Below are positions 10,231 to 18,171 of a DNA stretch of 64,000 nt, in pieces; within the stretch, counting starts at the first letter, position 1; every line of letters begins with the position of its first letter. This stretch comes from Bacteroidia bacterium (GTDB lineage Bacteria > Bacteroidota > Bacteroidia > Flavobacteriales > Flavobacteriaceae), in NCBI GenBank assembly GCA_030427585.1, contig JAUIBW010000012.1:62001-126000 (forward strand), in the 5' to 3' direction. The notes beneath the pieces were generated by a model. That model worked only from the letters and a program-made list of their open reading frames with translations, was not told the origin of the DNA and made no database searches. The position numbers were made by a program, and so were the translations under genes.

Positions 10231-11412
10231 TTACTGATAGGTATAGGTTCCAAACTCACTTTTGATGGTAAGTTTCTTCTCTTCAGAAGCCTCGACACGA
10301 CCAACTATTTGGGCATCTACGTTAAAACTTTTTGAAATTGATATGATTTCTTCTGCTATTTCCGGAGCAACATATAACTCCATGCGATGTCCCATATTAA
10401 ATACCTGGTACATTTCTTTCCAGTCGGTCCCGGAGTTTTCCTGAATCAATTTAAATAATGGAGGTACATCGAATAGGTTATCTTTTACGATATGCAGATT
10501 GTCTATAAAATGCAGAATCTTGGTTTGTGCACCACCACTGCAATGTACCATTCCATGAATGGTTTCTTTATCAAAGTTAGCTAAGATTTTTTTAATAATA
10601 GGAGCATATGTTCTGGTAGGTGACAATACTAATTTACCGGCATCGATAGGTGCATCTTTCACAGCATCGGTTAAACTTGTCTTACCCGAGTACACCAAAT
10701 CTGAAGGTACAGAAGGGTCAAAGCTTTCTGGATATTTTTCTGCAAGTGTTTTACTAAATACATCATGACGGGCAGAGGTTAAACCATTGCTTCCCATACC
10801 ACCATTATATTCTTTTTCATAGCTTGCTTGCCCAAAAGAGGACAATCCTACAATGACATCACCTGCTTGTATATTCGCATTATCAATTACATCTTTTCGT
10901 TTCATACGAGCAGTTACTGTAGAGTCTACAATAATCGTTCGTACCAGATCTCCTACATCGGCAGTTTCCCCGCCTGTAGAATGAATTTCGACTCCAAACT
11001 CTTTAAGTTCTTTAAGTAACTCTTCGGTCCCATTAATGATTGCAGATATCACTTCACCTGGGATCAGGTTTTTATTTCTTCCGATTGTAGAAGACAACAT
11101 TATATTATCGGTTGCTCCTACACATAATAAATCATCGATATTCATGATAAGTGCATCCTGAGCAATTCCTTTCCATACAGAAACATCTCCGGTTTCTTTC
11201 CAATACATATACGCCAGAGAAGATTTGGTTCCTGCTCCATCAGCATGCATGATCAAACAATATTCCTGATCACCGGTTAAATGATCTGGTACAATTTTGC
11301 AAAATGCCTTTGGAAAAAGTCCTTTATCAATATTTTTAATTGCACTATGCACATCTTCTTTAGACGCAGAAACACCACGTTGTGCATAACGTTTACTTAC
11401 TTCTTGACTCAT
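10231..11412 (-). CDS. purM: Phosphoribosylformylglycinamidine cyclo-ligase (AIR synthase)
   Basis: Closes the imidazole ring to make aminoimidazole ribotide in purine synthesis. Family motifs: MHADGAGTKSSLAY (nucleotide loop), IDDLLCVGA, and STGGETADVGDLVRT. The 393 residues are longer than the E. coli enzyme (345), as usual in Bacteroidota. The stop lies 13 bp from the tandem repeat array, so the array would be in the 3' end of its transcript. Confidence 0.95.
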   Translation of the reverse strand: MSQEVSKRYAQRGVSASKEDVHSAIKNIDKGLFPKAFCKIVPDHLTGDQEYCLIMHADGAGTKSSLAYMYWKETGDVSVWKGIAQDALIMNIDDLLCVGATDNIMLSSTIGRNKNLIPGEVISAIINGTEELLKELKEFGVEIHSTGGETADVGDLVRTIIVDSTVTARMKRKDVIDNANIQAGDVIVGLSSFGQASYEKEYNGGMGSNGLTSARHDVFSKTLAEKYPESFDPSVPSDLVYSGKTSLTDAVKDAPIDAGKLVLSPTRTYAPIIKKILANFDKETIHGMVHCSGGAQTKILHFIDNLHIVKDNLFDVPPLFKLIQENSGTDWKEMYQVFNMGHRMELYVAPEIAEEIISISKSFNVDAQIVGRVEASEEKKLTIKSEFGTYTYQ

Positions 11413-11550
11413 TATATTAGAAATTAGAGCGCAAAGATACTTTAATTAATTACGAATTGCGAATTACGATGTATGAATTATAAAGTCTAAATTACTAAGC
11501 TTAACATCATACGTGTATTATAATTCGCAAGTCAAAAATCAAAAATAACA

Positions 11551-13041
11551 CTATTCCCAATCTGGCATTGCTGCTTTTGATACTATTGTAGTTCTTCCAT
11601 CTAAATCAGCAATCGGTACGGTCAATATATTTTTTTCAGAAATCCCATCATTAGAGGTGTTTACAAAAATGATAGTAGCTTCATTTGGCGAAAATCTGGC
11701 ATCCAGATCATTGGTTCCTGCTGTTTTATCTATAGATAAATCTGTACTCACCATTGTACCAAAATCATAAATAAACACCCGAGAATCTAATTGACGATAA
11801 TTTGGATTTTCTGCTCCAGACATATCTCGACTATATAATAATTTGGTACCGTCTACCGATAAATTGATACTACCTGCAGCGCCATTTTGACCTGTAAGAA
11901 CTGTATGTTGAACCACTCCTGCTCCATCAATGGTAAAAATTTGTACTCCGTAGCCATCTAAATTATTAGTTTTTATAGCAGTCATACCGGTACTTTCATT
12001 TTTATCTACTTCGGTAATCAAATCGCCAGTAGTTTGATATATCAAACTCAAACCGCTTCCATCTACATTAATAGAATATAGTTTATCCTGATTGGGAAAC
12101 AACAATTTTGCACCGTTGGCATCCCATGAAAAATCTACTTCTTCGAGATTAAATCCAGAAACTCCAACTGTAGAGGTAATTTGTTTTATTTCTGAGCCAT
12201 CCTGATTCATTGTAAACAAATGAGTTTGTGAACCCACCGATTGTAAAAAAGCAATTTTTTTGGTAGTCGCATTTCTTCTGGGTCTAAAACTATTCTTTGA
12301 TACCGAAGTAAGCGCTATTTCTGTTCCTCCGCTCTCATCTGCAGAATAAATAACACTATTACCACCAACTAATTTGGTATACACAATTCTATTGTTTGGT
12401 GGTCCTGCAGTCGTAAAAGCAAAAGTTGTACTATTAATCGGATCATTGATATTATCACTAGAACTTACCTGCCAAAAATACTTTGTAGCAAAAGAAAGTC
12501 CTGACACGGTATATGTGGTATCAGTAATGTTTTCAAAAACTTCTACATTAGAATTTTCTTCATTTCTTAGACTTACCTTATAAGTAAGTTTATCTTTATC
12601 AGGATCCTTGGCACTCCATACTAGTTTAAGTTCTAATGGCTGATCGACAGCATTGTCTACTGGCGTTACTAAAGTTGCAGCTTCTGGTGGGCGATTAGTA
12701 GCTGTTGCTATATCCATTTCGAGAACTACTTCGAGTTCTTTATCTGCTAATACTGTAATTGCTTCGAAAACTGCTAATAGTCCTTCTCGTTGACCCGAAA
12801 GAGAATAATCTCCCGAGGGCACACTCTTTAAATGATAGACTCCATCTTTATCTGTAAAGACAGTACTTGAAGCAGGGTTTGTTGATATTTTTACATTTTC
12901 TAAAGGTTCATTAGTTCCTTTTTTAACTACTTTTCCTTTAACAGATCCCAAACCTTCAGAATCAATAGTATCCTCACTACAAGAAGCCGTAGCCAAAATT
13001 GCAAAAACACTTATTATTATTTGTATGATAATTTTTCTCAC
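11551..13041 (-). CDS. Lipoprotein with carboxypeptidase-regulatory, FN3 and beta-propeller domains
   Basis: Last gene of the curli operon, 3 bp after csgG. Signal peptide with lipobox ending at C21 (ILATASC). Then a carboxypeptidase-regulatory-like domain (GSVKGKVVKKGTNEPLENVKIS, about residues 33-110), an FN3-like domain (about 118-210, with FATKYFWQVSSSDN), and a C-terminal PD40/TolB-type beta-propeller (about 215-496, with repeats such as LFTMNQDGSEIKQIT and LYSINVDGSGLSLIY). Probably outer-membrane anchored and surface or periplasm exposed. Its position suggests an accessory role in fibre anchoring or secretion, which is inference. Confidence 0.75.
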   Translation of the reverse strand: MRKIIIQIIISVFAILATASCSEDTIDSEGLGSVKGKVVKKGTNEPLENVKISTNPASSTVFTDKDGVYHLKSVPSGDYSLSGQREGLLAVFEAITVLADKELEVVLEMDIATATNRPPEAATLVTPVDNAVDQPLELKLVWSAKDPDKDKLTYKVSLRNEENSNVEVFENITDTTYTVSGLSFATKYFWQVSSSDNINDPINSTTFAFTTAGPPNNRIVYTKLVGGNSVIYSADESGGTEIALTSVSKNSFRPRRNATTKKIAFLQSVGSQTHLFTMNQDGSEIKQITSTVGVSGFNLEEVDFSWDANGAKLLFPNQDKLYSINVDGSGLSLIYQTTGDLITEVDKNESTGMTAIKTNNLDGYGVQIFTIDGAGVVQHTVLTGQNGAAGSINLSVDGTKLLYSRDMSGAENPNYRQLDSRVFIYDFGTMVSTDLSIDKTAGTNDLDARFSPNEATIIFVNTSNDGISEKNILTVPIADLDGRTTIVSKAAMPDWE

Positions 13042-13044
13042 AAT

Positions 13045-14529
13045 CTATTCGTTTTTATCCTCTCGGATTATACCGTCTTTTCTTATTTTTCTATTTCTTT
13101 TTCTTAGCTTACGTAATTCTATATTTTGCTCTTGTTTCTGTAATCTTAATTTTTTACTTGCCTTTGTGGGGTTTCCAAAATACCAATTAAGTCCAAAAGA
13201 AAAATTAAAATATTGATCATCTCGTTTTCCCTGTACTACACCATCTAATTCGTCGCTAAGAACAAGGTTATGAGTAGCCTCAACAGAAATACCTATTTTA
13301 TCAGAAATTAAATATTCTACACCACCTCCGTATTGAAACTTAAACAATGTAGTATCAAAATCATCATCATTCACAATTCCTACTCCTCCTAATAAGAAAG
13401 GTGATAATTTATCAAATGGCAAAAGGTTTAGCTCTGTATTAAGATCAAAAGCGTTAAATCCTTTAGAAAATGCATTTTGATTAGTGAGTTCAAATTTATT
13501 AATGCTTCCGTTAATATTAAGATATGGATTAAAATACCATCTCGCACCAATCTTTGCAGAATAGGTAAACTCTGGGTTATTATAGTCCCCACTCACTAAA
13601 GCGGTTCCTCCTTTTAAAAATGCAGAAATATTAGTTCTTCTTTCTTTAAAATACCTATCGTACAATGCCGTATTTTGCGCTTCATATTTTTCTACTTTGT
13701 AATTTTCTATCAATGTATTTACAACTTCTGGTTCTGCCTTAACGGCCCATAACTTATCTTCAATTCCTTCTACAATTAGAGATTCTACTGCTTTCTCTAT
13801 TGCTTCTGATACTGCCATTTGAGCAGGTTCATTCTTAGTAAAACCAGTTTCGGCCTCAAGCAATCTTTTAAATTTTATATACCTAAAGAAGTTTGCATCT
13901 AGTGCTTGTGACAAAATAGTTTTAGATACATATACTGTTTTTAAGATTTTACCACTCGAAGTAGAAACAGCTCTTAAATAAATTGTAATTCTATCTTGTC
14001 TATATTGAGTAGAGGCTCCTACACCAAAATATCTTGCTCCCAATCCACCTGTGATGATATTAGAATCATAAGATACAATCCCTCCTTCGAGGATAATCCC
14101 TGCATATAGTAACGGTGGTAATTGCGGTTCGTTGGTGTTTTTGGTTTTTCTATATTCTTTTCTTGTAGAACGTATAATATTACGTTCGTTAAGCAAGTTG
14201 CTTAGATTTTCTCTTTCGATAGGCACAAACCACTTAGAATCCTCGAGTGCTTTGATCAAAATTGTTGTTGCTCCTTGAGTAACGGCTGTACTAAAAGTAC
14301 TTCCATTCTCTGTAGGTTTATATTGTCCTGTTTGGTCTCTAAATTTATACACCCCAACAACAACAGGTTCTACCGGCGGCGGGAAATCCCTTAATGTTTT
14401 TGTAACTTCTGTATCTTCTCCTATTCTGGCATTTTCGATGGTTATAGGTTGATTAAAATACGTCCCGCATCCGTGTAATAAAAATACGCAAAAAATTACT
14501 GTGATTACTTTATAAAACTTATGATACAT
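13045..14529 (-). CDS. csgG: Curli secretion channel CsgG with extra C-terminal beta-barrel domain
   Basis: Outer-membrane lipoprotein that forms the curlin secretion pore. Lipobox cysteine C21 (LLHGCGTYF). Residues about 25-275 match CsgG: VVGVYKFRDQTGQYK, a WFVPIERENLSNLLNERNII stretch, and GGIVSYDSNIITGG. E. coli CsgG is about 277 residues; this one is 494. The extra part (about 290-475) looks like a small outer-membrane barrel with alternating aromatic strands (ARWYFNPYLNINGSINKFEL, FNFSFGLNWYFGN), followed by a very basic tail. 6 bp after csgF. Confidence 0.9.
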   Translation of the reverse strand: MYHKFYKVITVIFCVFLLHGCGTYFNQPITIENARIGEDTEVTKTLRDFPPPVEPVVVGVYKFRDQTGQYKPTENGSTFSTAVTQGATTILIKALEDSKWFVPIERENLSNLLNERNIIRSTRKEYRKTKNTNEPQLPPLLYAGIILEGGIVSYDSNIITGGLGARYFGVGASTQYRQDRITIYLRAVSTSSGKILKTVYVSKTILSQALDANFFRYIKFKRLLEAETGFTKNEPAQMAVSEAIEKAVESLIVEGIEDKLWAVKAEPEVVNTLIENYKVEKYEAQNTALYDRYFKERRTNISAFLKGGTALVSGDYNNPEFTYSAKIGARWYFNPYLNINGSINKFELTNQNAFSKGFNAFDLNTELNLLPFDKLSPFLLGGVGIVNDDDFDTTLFKFQYGGGVEYLISDKIGISVEATHNLVLSDELDGVVQGKRDDQYFNFSFGLNWYFGNPTKASKKLRLQKQEQNIELRKLRKRNRKIRKDGIIREDKNE

Positions 14530-14535
14530 TAAAAA

Positions 14536-14940
14536 TTAATTAGGAATTATTACTTGGGATTGGTCTCCGGTGCTTGTATCTAAAATATTGATTACCAACC
14601 CTTCTCCCGAAGGAAAAATTTCTATGAATAATGACCCAAAACTATACGTTCCTTCGGTAAGACCTCCTTCTCCAAATTGCTCGGTGAATAGTGTTCTTGA
14701 TATCTGACTTAATAACTGGTTATTCAAATTTTCTGTAAATCTTTCTACATCAGATCTTTGATCTCTAGACTCAGTAGGATCTGTAAATTTATTCTGAGCT
14801 TCGGCAGAACTAAGGAGCCATTGATAATTAAATGTATCTCCTCCAAAAGCAGGATTTACAGGTTTATACACCAAATCTTGCCCAAAAGAAAAGCTACATA
14901 TCGAGAAAACAAGAAAAAGCGTTATTAAAATTGATTTCAT
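14536..14940 (-). CDS. csgF: Curli assembly protein CsgF
   Basis: Exported coupling factor that sits on the CsgG pore and links secretion with nucleation. 134 residues with a signal peptide (to about FSFGQ) and the hallmark motif VYKPVNPAFGGDTFNYQWLL, which in the known structure inserts into the CsgG channel, followed by SSAEAQN. Length matches the family. Lies between csgE and csgG with gaps of 6-10 bp. Confidence 0.93.
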   Translation of the reverse strand: MKSILITLFLVFSICSFSFGQDLVYKPVNPAFGGDTFNYQWLLSSAEAQNKFTDPTESRDQRSDVERFTENLNNQLLSQISRTLFTEQFGEGGLTEGTYSFGSLFIEIFPSGEGLVINILDTSTGDQSQVIIPN

Positions 14941-14950
14941 CTTGACTGTT

Positions 14951-15685
14951 TTAATACTGAAAAATATCGTTCTTCTGTTTTTTTATATCCTTAAAATATT
15001 TGTACACTTTTCGAATTGCAATTTTCGACATTTGTTCTAAATATTCCAAATCTGGTTTTCCTATAAACTCATGAATGACATTATCCTCTATTTTTACTTG
15101 AATAATAGTACTACGACCAAAGCTTAGTTTTTCATACACTCCAACTACTTTATTACCGTTTATTTGGTTTAATGTATAGGATGCATAGAAAAATTCGTAA
15201 AAATCTCTTCCTGGCTTGGTCTTAGTCTCTTCTATTACTATTCCTTTTAATTCAATCCCATCATCAGAGGAGATATCGTCTTCTGTTGAATTAGGTTTCT
15301 GATTAGCTTCTTCATTAAAAGCAAGTCTATCTTTGCCTATAATCTTATCCTCTTCATAGATTAATAAGAGCAATACTATTTTATCACTCACATCCACACT
15401 AATTGCCCCTCTAGAGAGTTCTTTACTTTCGTTTGCTTCTAACGTAAATCTTCCTTCCTGATTATTTTTAGATATATTATTATTTGCATCTGTTCGAAAA
15501 ACGGTAATAGTATATTGCAAACTTTTATATACTTCTGTAGTATTAGTAGCAGTAGCAACCACAGAAATCATATCGTCTATAGTTACCGTTTTAATTTTTG
15601 CAACTACATCGGTATTTGTGAACTGTGCAATTGAAGTCTGAAAATACAAAATTGCAAGTATGACAAGTTTACACTTCATACTCAT
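14951..15685 (-). CDS. csgE: CsgE with an N-terminal CsgH-like domain
   Basis: Periplasmic factor that guides curlin subunits to the CsgG pore. Signal peptide to about residue 21. The C-terminal part (about 145-240) is CsgE-like: GRDFYEFFYASY, then GRSTIIQVKIEDNVIHEFIG and a terminal helix. CsgE of E. coli is about 130 residues; here there are about 120 additional residues before it with an immunoglobulin-like pattern (YTITVFRTDANNNISKN, EGRFTLEANESKELSRG) resembling CsgH, a curlin-binding chaperone of other bacteria. The CsgH assignment is from pattern only. Confidence 0.8.
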   Translation of the reverse strand: MSMKCKLVILAILYFQTSIAQFTNTDVVAKIKTVTIDDMISVVATATNTTEVYKSLQYTITVFRTDANNNISKNNQEGRFTLEANESKELSRGAISVDVSDKIVLLLLIYEEDKIIGKDRLAFNEEANQKPNSTEDDISSDDGIELKGIVIEETKTKPGRDFYEFFYASYTLNQINGNKVVGVYEKLSFGRSTIIQVKIEDNVIHEFIGKPDLEYLEQMSKIAIRKVYKYFKDIKKQKNDIFQY

Positions 15686-15697
15686 ATATGTCTGTTA

Positions 15698-16219
15698 TTA
15701 AAAACTTCTAACAATTATAGTTCTGGCATCTCCAGACATTTTAAATTTCAAATTCTTTGACAGTTCATTACTGCCAAATCGTTCAAAAATCAGGTTATTA
15801 CCTTCTTGTATAAGTTCTAAATTAGTTGATATATCAGGGTTAAAAGAAAAATCAGTCACAGTATTGTTACTTCCTGTTTGTATTATTGATTTTTCTATTT
15901 CTCTGGCAGATTCATTTATCTCTACTAGATTTTGGTCTCCTTTCTGAAGTATTTTAATATCTGAAGATTCTGCATTAATAGTAGAAAGCACAGCATTACT
16001 CGTTCCTATTTGCCGAATAAAAACTGTGTTTACCCCATTAGAAAGAGGTGACGATTCTGCTCCTACAAATAACGCATTATTAACCTGAGACAGGGTAATA
16101 AACTTATCTTGATCAGTAACAGAAAGCTCGCTTTCACCTTTTAAATTTTGAGCATACCCACTAGAAAAAGTAAAGAAAATAAAAAACACCAATGTCTGTA
16201 TAATAATGGTTTTGTTCAT
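15698..16219 (-). CDS. csgB: Minor curlin, CsgB-like
   Basis: 173 residues with a signal peptide (to about SGYAQ) and four or five degenerate curlin repeats: VFIRQIGTSNAVLSTI, IKILQKGDQNLVEIN, SIIQTGSNNTVTDF and LELIQEGNNLIFERF. Curlin repeats have Gln-x-Gly-x-x-Asn spacing. The repeats are less regular and more charged than those of the neighbouring major curlin, and the C-terminus is basic (KNLKFKMSGDARTIIVRSF), which fits a nucleator. Lies between the major curlin and csgE. Confidence 0.8.
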   Translation of the reverse strand: MNKTIIIQTLVFFIFFTFSSGYAQNLKGESELSVTDQDKFITLSQVNNALFVGAESSPLSNGVNTVFIRQIGTSNAVLSTINAESSDIKILQKGDQNLVEINESAREIEKSIIQTGSNNTVTDFSFNPDISTNLELIQEGNNLIFERFGSNELSKNLKFKMSGDARTIIVRSF

Positions 16220-16308
16220 CTTTTTCAGAATTTAAAAAAATCAAGATAAGAGTTATGCTCAAATTGAACATAACTCTTATAAAGATATTAAAGTTTATTC
16301 GAATCTAA

Positions 16309-17832
16309 TTAATTAGAACCATTTTGAGTTACAGTAGCTGCATTGTTTACTCCCGTTTGAAGAATGACACTAGTGTTCATATCTCCTATCTGAGTTACAA
16401 AAGTATTGTTACCTGTTCCTACCTGAGTATCTGTAGCGACATTCATACTTCCGAATTGGAAAATATCGCTTGTATTGCTTGCTCCATTTTGAGTTGAAGT
16501 AGCTCTATTTTCATCACCAAACTGAATTTGGCTAACAAGGTTATCTTCTCCAGCTAAGTTTAGATCTGAACTTCCTTCTTGAGATGCTTCAGCAACGTTA
16601 CCGTTACCTAGTTGAAGTTGTCTTGTTGTGTTTTCTCCTCCAAAGTTTATAAGGTTTTGAGTAGCAGAAGCATTGTTTCTATCTCCTAACTGAGTTTGTA
16701 CTACAATATTATTATCTTCTTCATGTCTTGCAAAAGCTTCGTTACCATTACCAGACTGAAATTGATCTATAAGACCTCCTCTAGAAGTAAAAAATAATCC
16801 TCCTTGTACAGCTGTTGCATTATTACCAACTCCTGTTTGACTTTGGATAGCTGTATTATTTGTTCCTGATTGTGTTGTAGAAGCAACATTTTCATCACCA
16901 GATTGTGATTGATCAGAAATATTAGTACTTCCATTTTGAGATGCTGTAGCAGCATTACTATTACCATCTTGTACTTGAGTAGCCAGGTTATCTCCTCCAA
17001 AAGATCCTAAGTTTTGCTCTGCACTTGCATCATTAGAGTCTCCTGTCTGACTTTGAAGAATAGTATTGTTATCTTCTTCGTGATTTGCGAATGCATTATT
17101 CTCATCACCTGCTTGTACTTGCTCTACTCTTCCTCCTCTAGAATCAAAAAGAGTACTACCTTGTACAGAATTTGCAGTGTTACCTCCACCTTCTTGGTCT
17201 TGGCTCACAGAATTATTATTTCCCCACTGTCCTGCAGTAGCCATATTAGCATCTCCTATTTGTGATTGCGAAGAAAGATTGTTCTCTCCTACTTGTGTGA
17301 TAGATGCTGCGTTAAAATTTCCTTCTTGATTAAGTTCACTAAAGTTATCTATCCCTTCTTGACTTGAAGATCCAGAGTTACCATCTCCAAATTGAACCTG
17401 AATAGCAGTATTAGTTAATCCTTCCTGAGATATTGTTGCTTCGTTCCTATCTCCTTCTTGAAGTTGATTAGCTACATTACCTCCTCCTTCAAATGCTAAG
17501 TTTTGAGTAGCTCTGGCAGAATTACCATTACCCACCTGTACTTGATACACCTGGTTATCAGCCTCTTCATGATGGGCGAAAGCCGAATTCTTATCTCCGG
17601 TTTGAGATTGTTCTACAACTCCATTACTTGAACTAAATGCATCAGTACCTTGAATAGCTTCTGCATTGTTAGCCTTTCCATCCTGAGTTGTTAAAGAAGA
17701 ATTAGTCGCCCCTACCTGAGAAATATTAGCAATATTATCATCTCCTGTTTGGGTAACGTTACTGTTGTTTGACTGTGCGATCATTGCCGTAGCACTTAAT
17801 AAAGCCGCCAGGCTAAAAATTAATTTTTTCAT
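16309..17832 (-). CDS. csgA: Major curlin, large CsgA-like amyloid subunit
   Basis: 507 residues, over three times the length of E. coli CsgA (151). Signal peptide to about residue 20 (AMIAQ). The rest is roughly twenty curlin repeats of the type S-x-x-Q-x-G-x-x-N-x-A, each about 22-24 residues. Three blocks of about 78 residues (61-138, 224-301, 343-420) repeat as a larger unit, each containing an AFAxHEExxN segment and a Gly-Gly-rich QNL..FGG stretch. First gene of the operon; secreted through CsgG and expected to form extracellular fibres for adhesion or biofilm. Confidence 0.9.
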   Translation of the reverse strand: MKKLIFSLAALLSATAMIAQSNNSNVTQTGDDNIANISQVGATNSSLTTQDGKANNAEAIQGTDAFSSSNGVVEQSQTGDKNSAFAHHEEADNQVYQVQVGNGNSARATQNLAFEGGGNVANQLQEGDRNEATISQEGLTNTAIQVQFGDGNSGSSSQEGIDNFSELNQEGNFNAASITQVGENNLSSQSQIGDANMATAGQWGNNNSVSQDQEGGGNTANSVQGSTLFDSRGGRVEQVQAGDENNAFANHEEDNNTILQSQTGDSNDASAEQNLGSFGGDNLATQVQDGNSNAATASQNGSTNISDQSQSGDENVASTTQSGTNNTAIQSQTGVGNNATAVQGGLFFTSRGGLIDQFQSGNGNEAFARHEEDNNIVVQTQLGDRNNASATQNLINFGGENTTRQLQLGNGNVAEASQEGSSDLNLAGEDNLVSQIQFGDENRATSTQNGASNTSDIFQFGSMNVATDTQVGTGNNTFVTQIGDMNTSVILQTGVNNAATVTQNGSN

Positions 17833-17897
17833 ACGTAATATATATTAAAAGTGATTAAATTGAGTTACTTTCCTAAAAATCTTACAGCATAAGAACG

Positions 17898-17925
17898 ATA
17901 AAGATTAGAAAAATCTAATCTTTAT
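17898..17925 (-). promoter_or_regulatory. Perfect hairpin in the curli leader
   Basis: 12-bp perfect arms (17898-17909 and 17914-17925) around an AAAA loop, 66 bp before the major curlin start and just downstream of a candidate -7 box. On the transcript it would form near the 5' end and could protect the mRNA or be an operator on DNA. Confidence 0.6.
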
Positions 17926-17941
17926 TAATATTCAATAAAAA

Positions 17942-17978
17942 CAAATATATTTTGGGATCTGGGGGGGTATAATCAAAA
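17942..17978 (-). promoter_or_regulatory. Candidate curli operon promoter
   Basis: On the minus strand a -7 box TATATTTG (17949-17942) fits the Bacteroidota TAnnTTTG consensus. A TTTTG at 17978-17974 could be the -33 box, though the 24-nt spacing is slightly long. A run of seven G on the plus strand lies between the two boxes. Confidence 0.45.
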
Positions 17979-18067
17979 GTATGACGACCATTTTGATATT
18001 ATCAAATTTAGGAAAATATTAAAGCTATTATTATCAATTCCCCAACTATTCGACGAAATACATGCAA

Positions 18068-18101
18068 AAAAACCATAGAAAAGTAGATTTCTATGGTTTT
18101 T
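18068..18101 (-). terminator. Terminator after type III glutamine synthetase
   Basis: 14-bp perfect arms (18068-18081 and 18088-18101) with a 6-nt loop. The arms end in A- and T-runs, so it can work in both directions; on the minus strand it lies about 70 bp beyond the glutamine synthetase stop. Confidence 0.85.
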
Positions 18102-18171
18102 AAAGGGTTTATGAAACCGCTAACTTTTTGTTAAAGTACTATCACAAAAATATTAGTAAGTTAATTCTTAC

